Source: Trematomus loennbergii (lineage: Eukaryota > Chordata > Actinopteri > Perciformes > Nototheniidae). From it: 64,000 nt of DNA. Positions 10,835 through 23,253 of the stretch are shown one piece after another; positions within the stretch are counted from its first letter, which is position 1; the number at the start of each line of letters is the position of its first letter. Under the pieces are notes generated by a model, which worked only from the letters and a program-made list of their open reading frames with translations, was not told where the DNA came from and did no database searches. The DNA lies in assembly GCA_012861695.1 (NCBI GenBank), contig JAAOOA010000090.1, positions 1,445,994 to 1,509,993 on the forward strand. Direction: 5' to 3'. A program made the position numbers and the translations under genes.

Positions 10835-12850
10835 AGGGCCCATGTCATGGCCATTTCCACTGATCATAATTACATTGTTGAGGTATACTAAAATAGATTT
10901 TATACTGTGCAATTTTCCAAACTCACATTGGTTTCGCATACAGCATCTCTGTCAAGCATGTGTATTCAGCAGTATTCACTTTCTCCACTAAACGACTCGT
11001 TGGAGCTCTAGCCCCCTCCCTGTGAGCCTAGTGTGCTCCGATTGGTCAGCTCGGCCACTCTGTTCTGATTAGTCAACCACCAGAGAGGCTACGCCCGCTT
11101 TTTTCGGGGAACATCAGTTATAGAAGTGTGACGGCCCCAGGGCCTTTGTTCAGGTGTGTTGCAGGGCTTACGGTGGGGTGGAGCTGAAGAGGGTAATCAG
11201 CGCGATCACGGAGCCGGTGCTATTAATCCCAGCGGCCCGGAGTCTCTCTCCAAAGCGGCTGCAGAAGGACGAACTGAGCGACCCTCTCCCCTCGACCACC
11301 TATCTCTGCATTTACCACAATAAATGTGCCGTGGTTTTGTAAACTCGTGTATGTCTCCTTGCCTTTCCGAGCCGGTCATAACAAAGAGTAAGTTATTTTT
11401 ACCTGTAATAAACTACTTTGATGAGAAATCAAATCATGGTTTGCTATATATGAATTCAGGGAAGAAAGGATAGGCCTACTAAGTATTTCCATTAAACTTT
11501 ATTTTTAGAAATGTACAAAATGAACATAAATATACATATATACACGGTATATCATCCATTCCTCCTCGCATCTTGCCTGCGCACAGCCGGTGCGGTGCAG
11601 GCCTCAGTAGTAGTCCCGTCCCCGTCATGGATTGTCCGCCAGGATCTGGCTGGACGAAATCAAAAGCAAATCACAAAATATTAGAGAAACTTAGTTGTTT
11701 TAGATTCGTTAGTAGTAATGAACAGCTTGCCTGCTAATATGCTAACCTAGCTTTGTTTACCTTGGTAGCTAACACGATATGAACGTTAGCTTGGAGGAAA
11801 GGCAACTATAATGCAGTGTAATAAAAACTATGAACAAAAGCTAGTGGTTCATATTAGGCTAGCAATAATGTGTTTATAATTGCAATCGTATACGGGTATT
11901 CTGCTACCATACAATGTAACTTGCATGAATACATTGTTTTGCGCTAGCATACAGCTAGCCTCGTTAGCTACATGCAGTATGTACTGTCACAATGTACGTA
12001 AATCACCCGGAGTATACTGTATGAGTATTCCGTGTGTGACTGCAGACATTCTCCTGCCATGACAAACATGTAAGGCCATCTGCTGACATTGTAGTTGATA
12101 TATTTAAACGCTAGCAACGTAGCATCACAAAAATGTTTTTCCGACCAAACCTAGCTTAGCTCCCGTGTGTTAGATCGGTTGCATACACGCTACGCCAGCT
12201 ATAATGTAATTACGTTTCACGACTGACCGCACGGCAGTATACTGTCAATAGGTATTTTGTGTGTGAATGCAGACATTCTCCTGCTATGAGATACATGTAT
12301 GCAAGGCCATCTGCTGATATTAGAGTTGATATATGGAAACTCTAGCAACTTAGTTAGCACAGTTAGCACTGTGTCAATGGCTTAGCAGTCCAACACAGTT
12401 TACACATTTAAACAGTCTTGTTTGATAAATACACAAATAACAATGCAAACTTACAGGTTGTATACCCGGATCTTCCCTGCTCCAAACGGTCCAAACAAGC
12501 TGTGCATATCCGGCCTCAAACTGGGCAATGTTTTGGAAGCTTTCGTCTGTGAAATGCCGGTTCTTCGAACCTCTGGAGGAGGAACACGCCGCTGCTGTGT
12601 GGCCATAGCTCTTCGGGATTGGTCCATTTCGTTCCGGGTACCGCATGACATCATGCGGTACCCGGAAGAATCAAATGGGCAGTGACGTATCTCCAACGAG
12701 GCGTTTTGGGGAGGTATTTTCTGTGTTAGAGTTTTACTCGCTACAGGGTGTACTTTGAGGGTTTTGACTCTGCACACCGTTTACATGCATAAAAACCTTC
12801 ATAACACACAAGGGGACGGGTAATAACCGGAAAAGCATGACATGGGAGCT
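10835..12850. mobile_element. TTAA-flanked piggyBac-type non-autonomous element (2.0 kb)
   Basis: Inserted between TTAA duplications (10831-10834, 12851-12854). Block B has one TTAA at the same place (63729-63732), which proves the boundaries. Terminal inverted repeats: AGGGCCCATGTCATG on the left, and AAGCTCCCATGTCATG read inward from the right. The family recurs at 38817 and 50241. No transposase frame is inside; the interior has CpG-containing unique sequence and tandem GCTAGC-rich patches near 11730-12370. The TTAA target and mobilisation in trans by a piggyBac transposase are inferred from target-site type. Confidence 0.85.
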
Positions 12851-12910
12851 TTAAGAGACAAAGAAATGATAAACATTCTGAGAGGCCGACTACAAAAGCT
12901 AGACTCAATG

Positions 12911-13751
12911 GCTCTTGATGACATCAATGAGCAGTCCCAATAGATGCTGTGGTATAAAAAGAAATAGGTCCAGATTTCTTCTATTTTGTGTTGGATGATT
13001 TGTTTTATTGATTGCTGATGGATGTATATATATATAGGGTTTATTCAACAGCAGTAAAGCATTAAGTTGCTAAATTAACGTACACTGAACTGTAAAACAA
13101 CTTACCACTATTTAGGAAAGGCTCTGATCAGGAGGGTTGACTAGTAGGACAGCAAAGAGGTGGTGTCATGTACAACCATTGGTAGATGTTACACCTGAAA
13201 GAAAGATAAGGAAATAAGAGAAGGCTACATTCAAAATCAATACCATAAATAACTGGTACCAAAGTGCTTTACCTGATAGAACACGTTCCACACGGAGCAG
13301 CAACCATCTGGCTCGGCCTTTGCTGCATATCATCTCCTCCCTCTCCACTGTTTCCAGTAGATCTCTACTGTCCAATAAAACTGAAATTCCCCAAAAATCA
13401 TATTAAAAAAGTTAAAAACAATAACTTGCTTTTGGCATTGAAATAGATTAGAATCTCACCTTTTCCCTGGATGTCAGGAAGGCCAGGAAGTCGTTCCCTT
13501 CAAGTCCGCAACCAGTCATAGGGGTTCAAATGCAAAGCCTGAACGATGACAAGAGCGAGATTTACATTTTACAATTTAATTTTTAATTCATACCAGAGCA
13601 GTGTGTACATAGGCCCTGTACAACATGCAAAGAACAGATCAATCCCCTTTTAGCGCGTTTCCCAGTAGACAGAGCTGTCAGAGCGGTGCCTCTCAGAAGA
13701 GCAGCCGCTGGGCGGAGTCACAGAAACGGTCAACTGATCTTCACTCCTCGA
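12911..13751. other. Gene-free sequence
   Basis: After the end of the homology with block B there is no recognised gene. A short TA repeat lies at 13026-13036. Two weak open frames overlap on opposite strands near 13166-13446 and have no recognisable domain. Confidence 0.4.
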
Positions 13752-14368
13752 CCGTTACCCCTACACACGGCGGCTCGCGTTGCCGCTTGGCGGCGGGGTA
13801 AAAAGGCTTTAAAAAGGCTCCCGTGTATGAATCTCACCATAGACATTAATGTCTAAAAAGCGATTTTTAATTAATGTCTATGGTGCTATTTTATGCAACA
13901 TTGCATGGTGGCTAAATATACTGTCTATGCCTGCTGTCCATTCAAACGAAGTACACTGGATATAACTCCCCAAACAGGCGAAAACCTACCAGTTTCACCC
14001 ACTGTCTCTGCCACCTCCCTCCATGCCTGGCTCCTCCGTTTGTATCCCGGTAGGTGAACAGGGACTGAAAGCACCGGGTGATTCCCTACCGCTACGATTA
14101 TTTTCTCGTCCATTTTTTGGCATATGAGGAAATGAACTGCGGTCTGGCTCTCTCAGCATACACGCGGTTTGATTGGCTAGCGCTTGAACTGTCAGATTTG
14201 CATACGCGGGATTTGATTGGCTGCCGCCTCCGCCTCAGCTTCAAAGTAGAACATTGCTCTACTTTTGCAGCGAGCACCGCGAGGAAAGCTACGCTTTGCT
14301 CCCAGAATGCAGTTCGGCGAATCGTGACGTCACCCCATTCAAAGTGAATGGGCAGAAGCGTTGAAGAG

Positions 14369-15141
14369 TGTTGATAATTCGTGATCTTCTCGCTCCCAGG
14401 AAAGAAACTTAAAATAACGAGACTAATGGAGTCTCTGAAAAGGTTCAAATGGTAGTTTAATTAAGTAACGTGGTAAAAGAACAAGCATGGGTAAAGGAGA
14501 GACAAAGCCGGTGTGTCTTCAGAGTGGGCTGCAGCGAAGGGAGAGAGCGAGTTATCTTCCGTCCTGCCTTTTTATCCACGTCTCGTTGTCCCCCGCTGTG
14601 AAGTTAGCGGGACCGTCCTTCTCATCTTGTGGGTTCGATATCGCGAGAGCACAGATGATTTCGACATTGGTATTCTCTGCCTACTTCCTTAAGCATTTTC
14701 TCCTCATTATCTCTGTCATGACTTTCTATTTAATACCTTATAAACAGCTGTAATACTTAGTTTAGAAGTCCTAGTGGTTCCGCTTCGGCACAGTTCTTAT
14801 TTTACGGAAATTCCCTCTGACGTCATAGCTTCTCACGTATCTGTAAACACTACTATCAACTAGACCTTCATTTAATATTCAGCAGTAATAATATCTTAAC
14901 GTCTATCGATGTAGTTTTAAAGTCCGTACGTTTTTGGTGTATAACACTCCAAGTCACTTTCACTTTACATTCAGAAAACGCAACATTTACTCACATGCAA
15001 ACCAGATAAAAGATTTTCAGAATAAAAGCTTGGCATTGATTTCCTGAGAACTTCCGGGTTTTTCCACAATAAAACAGCTTTAAACTGAAGATATATTTTA
15101 GACTGAATTATGCTGTTTAACATTGATTTTAATTTCTAACA
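14369..15141 (-). repeat. 3' LTR of the retrovirus-like element
   Basis: 773 bp, TGTTGATAATTC to TTTCTAACA on the plus strand. Compared with the other LTR it differs by two substitutions and three single-base indels. Read on the minus strand it contains a TATAAGG box inside the LTR (near 14735-14745). Open frames on the plus strand inside it are antisense and recur in the other LTR. Confidence 0.9.
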
Positions 15142-15155
15142 ATCCCTCCTTTCAC
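15142..15155 (-). other. Polypurine tract of the retrovirus-like element
   Basis: On the minus strand GTGAAAGGAGGGAT directly abuts the LTR beginning TGTTAG. This position and purine content are those expected for the plus-strand primer and confirm the minus orientation. Confidence 0.65.
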
Positions 15156-16931
15156 ACCTTTTAAGGTGTGAACACAATACTAAAAGTAATGAGTTCTTCA
15201 TCTGACTGATTTTAAACTGACGGTATGTTTTAGACTAAAAAATCGCATCACTGGTAACAGTATAAAACATAAAAAAAAAGAAACTATTTTAGAATAGTGG
15301 AAAGTAATACCACTTTGTAGCTGGTTCTTCATTCTAATGATTTCATCATTTGAAATATCACATGATTTGGACATCCTTTGAACAATCTCATCATTTATCA
15401 TCCATATCATTTAACATCATTTACACACTGTCTTCATTTTCATCAATATCTGTATATGGGTTGAGTCGTCTTGTTCTGCTAGCAATTTAAACTGTTCCCT
15501 TATGAGAAATTTACCCTCCCCCTTTCATACTTTTTAAAGTATGAAAGTAATATGTTCTCTAGAAAAGGCCGTGGTGATCAATCGGTACGTTAGGGTGCGG
15601 GTACATGGAATGCAACTAACATCTAGCACTCCCCTGGGCCCCCCTATGCTATCCTTACCAAAACATCTACTCTGGGATACGGCATTTCAGACAGTCATTT
15701 CTGGGAGAAGATTTTGGTCAGTTACAACAATTGGAGAATTTCATCACTTATGGTTCCTACTTCATTACCTGTGGTCTGTTCTAATGCAGTGATAAAGTTC
15801 CTTAAATGGTGTGAAAACCGGTGGAATATCAATAACTCATTATACTAATTTATCTTCAATTCTAGTCTACTTAAAGAACTATGCTAACCCCTTTAACAGT
15901 GTGTGGAACCCTGGGTGTCCGAGCATGTAACAGTTACTCCCTCCTTTATCAAGGATTTTAAAAACAGAAGTTATTTCATCAATGGTTTGTAGTTCAATTT
16001 AGGAATTTTCACTTATGGCGGATATGTTTCTACTTTAAATAACATCTCTAAATTTCAGGTCATCCCTGATTAAATGGATGACCATCAGGAGGTGGTGGCG
16101 CTTGTCTTTTAAACTCATAATTTGGTGCCGTGCGCTCCCTGTGAAGCTACAAGTAAGATTTAAAACAACTGCTGGGTGGGTTGAGTGACCCCTTCTCTCT
16201 AAACGATATGGGTTGTCAAAAATATGCATCATTGCAATGAGTGATCCAAGGCCCCGCATGTATTACTCCCAATTATATTGCTTTTTCCAAAATTAAATTT
16301 GCAATCGCTCTTTGCCCAGTGTCCTTTAAAACTCTACATCTTGGACAAACAAATGTTATTTCCACCTTAACAGTTCTCCTATGGTAATAACTATGCTACA
16401 ATGGCAAAAACAATACTTTAGATTGGGATACTATATTTGGCTTGGTATTAGCTCTCCCTTTAACATTGTCCAACTAACACAGATTTGTCTGTTCTTATAG
16501 AGTGGTCACTAAAACTATCCCTTTAGCTGTAGATCAATATTGTAACACATTAGATCTCTACCAAATTCACCCATGAATAAAATCTTTAGGGAATAATTCG
16601 TTTACATGATGGAAAGATTGAAAAATATGTTCTACTCTGTACTCCTAAGTCCCAAACACTCACTGCTTAAAGTGTAAAGTGTGGTGAATATTTCCATCAT
16701 GTCTACCCCTTTATCTCACAGTACCCTCAGTGTGTTTTAGGATTATTTCCTCATTTTACTTTAACAGTTTCCTCTTTATTACTATTTTAATTTACCAATT
16801 TATTAATTCATGGCTAATAAATCTTTTTGTCTTTACGTATTTATCAAGTCAATTCAAGTTTGTTTGTGAATAAGTGTGTTTATGTATAAACTCACTCACT
16901 CCCGTTTTCCTTTTCTCCTCCTCTTGTTGTC
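15156..16931 (-). pseudogene. Degraded region between polypurine tract and unknown frame, possible env 3' part
   Basis: By position this should hold the transmembrane half of an envelope gene. On the minus strand only short open pieces are left (for example 16035-16259). I could not find a CX6CC motif, an immunosuppressive-like domain or a clear membrane anchor. Many stops occur in all frames. The assignment to env is by position only. Confidence 0.25.
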
Positions 16932-17320
16932 TCAAGCCACGACCCCCTCACATTCTGTTAGACCATGCCAACTCCTCTGGTTCCGTCTTCTCCTCAGTCC
17001 ATCAGCTCTTGAATCCTTCGCTGGTACTCTTTTCAGTGGCCCAACTGCTTTGCATTTCATCTCCTTCTTTACAGTCTCTTCGCTGTTGTATGGAGGGCGT
17101 ATTCTGCTCTCATGTCCCACACTCTGCTCTTGTGCCAAATCTCGTGGCTCAGCTTGGAACTTCATGTCCTTGGGACTGATGAGAGTATGCCTCTTTATGT
17201 CAGCATGCTGTTCTGGTTCTGGATGCCTCAGGTGGAGAAGGTTCTGGATGCAGTCTTGTCGTTGTTGGTTCAGCTCTGGTCTCTGTCTGTTCGATGGAGG
17301 AGGAGGAGTCTCCTGTAGTG
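16932..17320 (-). other. Unrecognised open frame in the env/3' region
   Basis: A minus-strand frame is open for about 130 codons from a Pro-rich start (TPPPPS near 17310), through a Glu/Gln/His-rich part, to a basic tail (GLRRRRNQRSWHG) and a stop at 16932. The first Met is at 17165, giving 77 residues. It matches no retroviral protein I recognise. It could be an accessory frame, part of a decayed surface protein, or chance. A longer opposite-strand frame (16876-17355) is Ser/Leu-rich and less convincing. Confidence 0.25.
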
Positions 17321-17970
17321 AGGTCTTTTGTCTGATAGGGGTCGTAGCAGTCTGACAGGCAGAGAGAGAGAGAGAGTCCAGGTCTCGGGACGCATTACCT
17401 ATAGAAATTCTAACACACTGAGGTAAAGTAAATCAACCTTCTCCACTCTATCTTCTAATCATACTATCTGTTTTAAATGTTAAATGCCATCTAAACACAA
17501 TTAATGTCTACTAATAAATGTACTATATCTCTAAACATTGTTTTTTCTCCCACTGTAACACATCTACTCCAAATAACTCTTTCAGGAAACCATTTTCTTC
17601 TATAAATTGAAATACTTACATGTTTCAAGCACCACATGTTTCACACACTATAAAAGGACGTCCCCATATATTCTCCAATATTTAAATCTCACTATTACTT
17701 AGACAATAGTAACTTTTGTGACTGGATACATCTGTGCACAGTCGCCACAATCTGTTGGGGAATTTTGTTCATAGAGTTTGTACATACAGTTGTCCTCGTG
17801 GGTTAGTACCCTGTTTCTACTGTAATAACTTTTCAATAATTGTGCTCAGGTCACCAGTCGGTTGTCCATAGTCTTAACGGGGGTGTTTCTGGTACAGACT
17901 AAAACATGGATCCAGTGTATTTGGAGATTCCCCTAAATTGTAAATTCCCATCACTTAATATTCCGATCAC

Positions 17971-18285
17971 TTAAACCCATCTCATCATTTGATACAAGAA
18001 CTGCATATAGGGGGGGTGAATCATCTTGATTGTAACCTCCTCTTCTTTGGGAACGAGTATTTCTAACTCCTCCTCTTGTTGCTCAACTGATCTTTTGGCT
18101 CTGGGGATAAGTGAAAGTCTCTGAAACACAGCTGGTGTTTTGTTAGTGATGTGGGCATTTTCTACGAGTGAACTAATGGATCCATGTCTTTCATGATATT
18201 GTACTCCCCATCCAACCAGAAAGGTGCCAAGTGTAATGAGCACAATCAACAATGCTATTCTGACTCTTATCCTAGGGGACCCCAT
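17971..18285 (-). pseudogene. Envelope leader-like fragment with one membrane segment
   Basis: 104 residues. A short basic N-terminus is followed by a hydrophobic segment at about residues 10-28 (IALLIVLITLGTFLVGWGV), then a soluble part containing RAKR (near 63-66), a possible furin-type site. It lies just downstream of the integrase remnant, where env should start. The frame closes at 17971 and the downstream sequence has stops in every frame, so the gene is broken. The family identity is inferred from position and architecture. Confidence 0.45.
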
Positions 18286-18589
18286 AATTGCTTTGGCTTT
18301 GTTCTTGACATTTTATCCATGGTTGTGTCAGTTATAAAATGTAAATGAGTACAAAAATAACGTATACGAAAATAGAAACAAAACGTTGGACTCTTTTCAG
18401 GTGAAAAAACAAAATAGGTTTTCACTTTAGTGTACAATCTATAAAAATCTAAAGACAATTCGTCTTTTGAGCTGTTGCTCTTAATCGTTTTATTTATTGT
18501 TTTGTTCCAGCTCTGCCAAATCAGTCCTAGCTTCCAATAACTTTTCTGGAAGTTGCCAGTGAAGGGTGACAATGTGTGAGGTGGTGTCA

Positions 18590-18876
18590 ATTTGCTCCTT
18601 TTTCTTTACCTTTAAACCGGAGCGCGTGTGAAGTTCTTTACAACTTGTCACGGTTCCGACCACCGGGGATCAGCCCACTGTTTTGGGAACTTTCACCCTC
18701 ACCCAATCACCTGGCCGAACAGGAGTCTCTTCTGATGTCTCGTCTGGTATCTGTGCAGTTTTCCTAGCCTGTGTAGACAAAACTTGGATAATATTACTCA
18801 GAGCTCTGACATATTCATCCACTTCTATTTGTCTAATATCTAAAACTGGACCACTCCCTCCTTGGAGGAGGCCCAA
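18590..18876 (-). pseudogene. Integrase C-terminal remnant (RPGDWVRVK)
   Basis: The 68-residue frame ends with VRPGDWVRVKVPKTVG. This is the PGDxVxVK signature that opens the C-terminal SH3-like domain of gammaretrovirus-type integrases. After a stop at 18670 a similar reading continues in another frame with TSHALRFKGK, so at least one frameshift or stop is present. The catalytic DDE core upstream is absent. Confidence 0.6.
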
Positions 18877-19889
18877 GCTTTGGTATACCTTTTGTTGTTA
18901 TGCGAGCTATTGTTGACAACATGTTATTATTTATAACTACAACGTTACCGAAACCATTATCTGACTAATCATGACCTTCCCTCCTTTGAGCATAAAATGC
19001 TCAATTAATATCGCAATGATTACTCTATTATGAATAGGACATGGAAAAACCCATAACGTCGTAGCAAACACATAAATCCTCTGTGTACCCACAAGGCGTA
19101 CAAAGATGTTGTGTGATGTATCGTCTTCCAATGGTATAAATGCACATTGACTAAAAATCTGTCATTAGCAAAAATATAGTTTACTTCTTGTTAGTTCAAT
19201 AATGGCTTTTGTCATGGTACTATGTATCAGTGTTGCTGCGAAAAAACCACACTGCTGTTGCTAATACGTCTTAATAGCTCTAGGATTAGAGATTGGCTGA
19301 CACTGTTAAACAAACAAATCATGACAAAATAAATTCTTTAAACTAGAGGGAAATACGAACTACTCTCACAGAGGGTTGCACGCAGAAGAACATGAAGGGC
19401 TGATGTCCCTCACTTAAAAATAGATATTGCCTTATGCACTACTTTATAAATCAGCAAATTCACTTGAACATAAATAAATGAAGACTGATTCTTGAAACTG
19501 TTGTAAAAAACAACTTCATCCAAGCTCAGTGTTATGTTATTTAGTTGGCAGCTCATGCCTTAAATCAGAAACTTCAGACCTATTATAAAAATGTGTTTAT
19601 GAGATTTTAATCTGACTCCATATATTCCTCAACTTATAATAAATGAAGTTCCCCTTTGAACACAGCCCCGGTCTTTGACTGACGGGGTCTATCTATGTAC
19701 TGGCTGGTAAATGTTGTGCCAGTTTCTGTCACTCTGTCACTGTTCTCCCGCTAACAGTCACTCTCTAGTTCTGCTGGGTTCTTGTTGACTTCTTCACTGG
19801 TTTGAGACAAGCGATCTTATTGAAACACCTCCCTTTGTAGCCAGACTTCACCACAGCAGAATCGAGTTTCTGTTTTCAGGTCTCAGCAG

Positions 19890-20010
19890 CCACTCAGGTG
19901 TATCTTCGCCCCTTGAACTGCAGTCGATTTAAACAGGAGGACTTGGTAAGGACCCTCCGTCTTGGCGAGGACTAGGCTTTCATCTTCATTTTTGGGCGTA
20001 AACCCATTGT
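19890..20010 (-). pseudogene. Second integrase C-terminal-like remnant (EGPYQVLL)
   Basis: A minus-strand reading contains LAKTEGPYQVLLFKSTAVQ followed by KIHLSGC. This matches the KGPYQVLLxTPTAxK...WIHxSHC pattern at the end of gammaretrovirus-type integrases. It lies about 1.1 kb upstream of the PGDWVRVK remnant, whereas within one integrase it should lie downstream, so the pieces are out of order. No longer frame is open around it. Confidence 0.5.
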
Positions 20011-20188
20011 CTTGACCTCTCTAGCTGTGTGGGCACAATAGTTTTCTGTGTGGGGGAACAACATCACTCGTAATCTCTTTCCTTCTCATAATTACAAAAA
20101 TAGTCTGCTAAATGTTCTACTATGTTTTAATCTTCTTATACTAATCTGTGGATGATTTATTTTAAATGCAATATGCTACTCACTATTG

Positions 20189-21396
20189 TTAAATAACATT
20201 CAACACATTCATGTTTGGAAATACTATTCCTCTTTGCCATCCCTGAGACCCCCTGCCTCTGTTATAGTCATGGAAACCTCCCCTGGGGTAACTGTGTGGA
20301 GGGCCGTTGTTTGGTGCAATGTTCTGCGGACACTCTCTGGACCAATGTGTCAGCTGACCACATTTGAAGCATCCTTCACTTTGGGAACCTCTTGCTGTTG
20401 ATTGAAAACGTCCTCCTCCTCTGCCCCTTCGTTGTATGGGAGGTATACCTGTGCCTGGAGTTGTGTGGGACATTCATTGGACCAATGTGACGTCTGACCA
20501 CATGTGTAGCAGCCACCATTCTGGAAACGTCCTTCTGAAACTTCCTCCTCCGCTTTGTTGGTTCTGCATTGATTCTCTGGTTCTTCCTGAGTTTGAACTG
20601 TTGGAGGTGTTCGCCCTGCCTTCTCTGCTAGTATGGCTATCTCTGAAAGCTTCTCCTCCCTTTCTTGTCTTCTTCCTACAAGCCTCAATGTCTTTCTCAG
20701 CTACCTGTGTCTTCAAAAGTCTTATCTGTAGCGCTTCCCGCTCTGTCTTTTGTGTTTCTCTAATCGTCTTTTCTCTTCCATCAGCTGTTTGGATTTACTG
20801 GTTAGCACTCTTACTTCATACTCCAATTCTTTGACACTTTTGTCCGTGGAGACTCCATTGAACTGCAATACTTCTATAAATTCAACACTTGGGAAGGGAG
20901 GAGGGACTTCGGCCAGGCTTAGATACAGCTTTGGAGTTTGGATAACTTGAGCGTCTTTAGTTTTTTCTGCTATGTCTTCCCTCACTGGTAGGTCTGCTAC
21001 TTGGACCACATCTATGCTGTCTGTCAATAGGCTGGCATATTCCAGATGGAGTATTAGACTTGTAACTCTTATAAACCTTTGTTCAGCTTCCCTCCATACA
21101 TTTAGCTGTTGTAGGCATTGTTCCTGTTCATAGTCGAGTACTGCTCTTCTATGGGCTTTTGTTGGTCCAGGTTGATCATCTGGTGGAATCAACCCTCTTG
21201 TTTGCCATTGTTTCAACAATTCCTGTATTTGATTCCCTACTTTCTGTCTTTCATTCGGATGTGTTGTAGCATCTGATCTGATGTTTACCCTTTCCTTGAT
21301 GTCTGCAGTTGAGCCTGGCTCTGCGGGTGCACCTAACTTAGTGTATTTTGGCGACATATTGCTTAAGTAGTTGGATATAGTTATTAAATGTATCAA
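20189..21396 (-). pseudogene. Broken Gag with two CCHC zinc knuckles
   Basis: The frame from 21396 to 20722 gives 224 residues, with a helical Gln/Glu/Arg-rich middle and a C-terminal coiled-coil-like stretch. An in-frame stop follows, then the same frame resumes at 20688 with the first knuckle CYTCGQTSHWSNEC. The RG-rich second knuckle, CFKCGQLTHWSREC, lies in another frame (20473-20189). At least one stop and one frameshift therefore separate the parts. Zinc knuckles bind genomic RNA during packaging. No matrix or capsid domain is recognised, so the capsid part may be very divergent or deleted. Confidence 0.65.
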
Positions 21397-21519
21397 AGAT
21401 GAATCACTAATCTTCTGAATAGTACCTTCACTCCTGATAAAAAATATCCTATGTCATTCGAACTTAACTTCAATACCTGGGATTTTTTTTAATTATTTTT
21501 TTAATTAATAAAAAATATG

Positions 21520-21556
<37 letters not shown>

Positions 21557-23233
21557 TTTTAAGATTAATAAAGTAAGATAAAAGATATGCAAAATGTTTT
21601 AGATTTTTTTTTATTTAATATACCAATGTGCATGAAATTGTGCTAATATCATAAACTGTGTTCACTTCAATTATGTGATGTTTTTAGATATTCTACAGTT
21701 TAGGTCTTATGTAAGGTTTCTTATCTTAATATCAGGAACCACCTGTGATTCTATCTATGTGTGATGAAGTACGCGTTCATCTATAATACTTGAAAGTAAA
21801 CCTTAGCATAATTATAATCAATTGGTGTTGTATTTATACGTTTGTCCCTTTACCGCTATTTCTTGTGCAACAATTCTGTACAACCAGCAGAGTGCGCTGT
21901 TGTAGTTTTTTCAGTTTTTTTCCTCTTTTAAATTTTTCTGAAAACAGACTTCTTTTTAACAAGAAGCTTATTTTCTTAAAAACTATCTTTGATATGGGAA
22001 AGAAATTCACTTTATGATTAAACAGTCAAACTTAAACCAGCGAATACACTTGCAATCACGATTTTTAGGATTAATGGACAAAGCATAAAACAGCCATCAG
22101 CACACACAATTTTTAGGATTAATCGACAAAGCATAAAACAGCCATCAGCACACACATTTTTAAGATCAGATCCAAACACCAACTCCAATATCTATAGGTA
22201 ACCTGATTTATCAAAATGTACTATTTCCTAAATCCAACTGGGTCAAGAAGAATGGTTTGTTCTTCACAAGATGGAGGTCAGAAAAAGGACTTGGCCTCAT
22301 GTGAGTGGAACCACAAAGAACAAAGGAGTCTGTCGAATTAGCATTTCTTGAAATGGCGACTGCCTTGTGTCTTGTTTGAAATACAGTCAAAACAAGATGG
22401 CTACTGATTATTTAGAACTCTGACCCCCAGAACAAAAGATGTTGAAAATATCCCATGTGGTTCTGACTGATAAGTTCAAATAATGGCTTGGTGATCTTTA
22501 AATGGACAAATGGAAACCCTGGTGTGGTATGACACAGTTTAAAAATACAACAGAAAACTATACTTTATATTCAAAATAACATTTCAATGAATATGGGCTT
22601 TATCCTAGAGATATCCTATCTTAAAATGAGGAGCCCTTACATCATAAGCCTTAAACCTATCCACGTAATATTTGACCTTATGGTCTGGTGATTATCTGAT
22701 GTTGCTTAGATACGCTAGTGTGGGACCAATATGGAGACCTATCAGCTACCAATAACAGACCGTCGCATGTATACCATAATGCTGCTGTAACTCCTATTAC
22801 CGTAATCCACTCCGCAATATCTTGGTTGAAAACACAACAGTATAACACCTACTAGCCTTCCTTACTAGTTTTTTCACACCCTCCGTGTCTTTTAATATTG
22901 TCCTACACAATATTTATCGTCCCTAATGACTTTAAAAGATTAATATTAAAAACATGCAGTTGGTTAATGAATCAAAGAAAGGAAAATACTTACCCTTGCT
23001 TGGTATAAAACAACGCCACGTGGTTTGGTTTAAATTTAGATATTTAACATTACATTTACAGCTGTTCTCAGGATGTCCTGCTCGCCTCAAAACACACAAA
23101 TCTAAATGGTTCTATATAAGCTATTGAAGAATTTGATATAACTGGCTTCTCCTTACCGTTCGCATATGGGCCCTTTGTGTGTTTTTTGGTTCGCAAAATC
23201 TCCGTCGAAACTATTCCTCTCCCAGTGTCGATA
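21397..23233 (-). other. Long leader/5' internal region of the LTR element
   Basis: About 1.8 kb between the primer-binding site and the Gag remnant with no supported frame. It contains a poly(T) run near 21523-21551 (poly(A) on the element's strand) and a tandem duplication near 22054-22166. Such a long non-coding leader is unusual for a simple retrovirus and may include lost gag sequence or later insertions. Confidence 0.4.
22054..22166. repeat. Tandem duplication of about 54 bp
   Basis: Two adjacent copies share TTTTTAGGATTAAT(G/C)GACAAAGCATAAAACAGCCATCAGCACACACA, and a third partial copy starts TTTTTAAGATCAG. It lies in the non-coding leader of the LTR element. Confidence 0.8.
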
Positions 23234-23251
23234 TCACATGTCGGGTCACCA
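23234..23251 (-). other. Primer-binding-site-like sequence (tRNA-Trp type)
   Basis: Two bases inside the 5' LTR the minus strand reads TGGTGACCCGACATGTGA. The first nine to twelve bases agree with the tRNA-Trp-complementary site used by avian sarcoma/leukosis-type viruses (TGGTGACCCCGACGTGAT), with a small indel in the middle. The primer identity is an inference. Confidence 0.55.
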
Positions 23252-23253
23252 GT

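Noticed and set aside
14487..14753. 88-codon plus-strand frame inside the LTR (also at 23356)
   Set aside because: Present only because the LTR is repeated. It is antisense to the element and has no recognisable domain.
16876..17355. 159-codon plus-strand frame in the LTR element
   Set aside because: Opposite to the element's coding strand, Ser/Leu/Cys-rich, with no domain. It is the complement of the minus-strand frame there.
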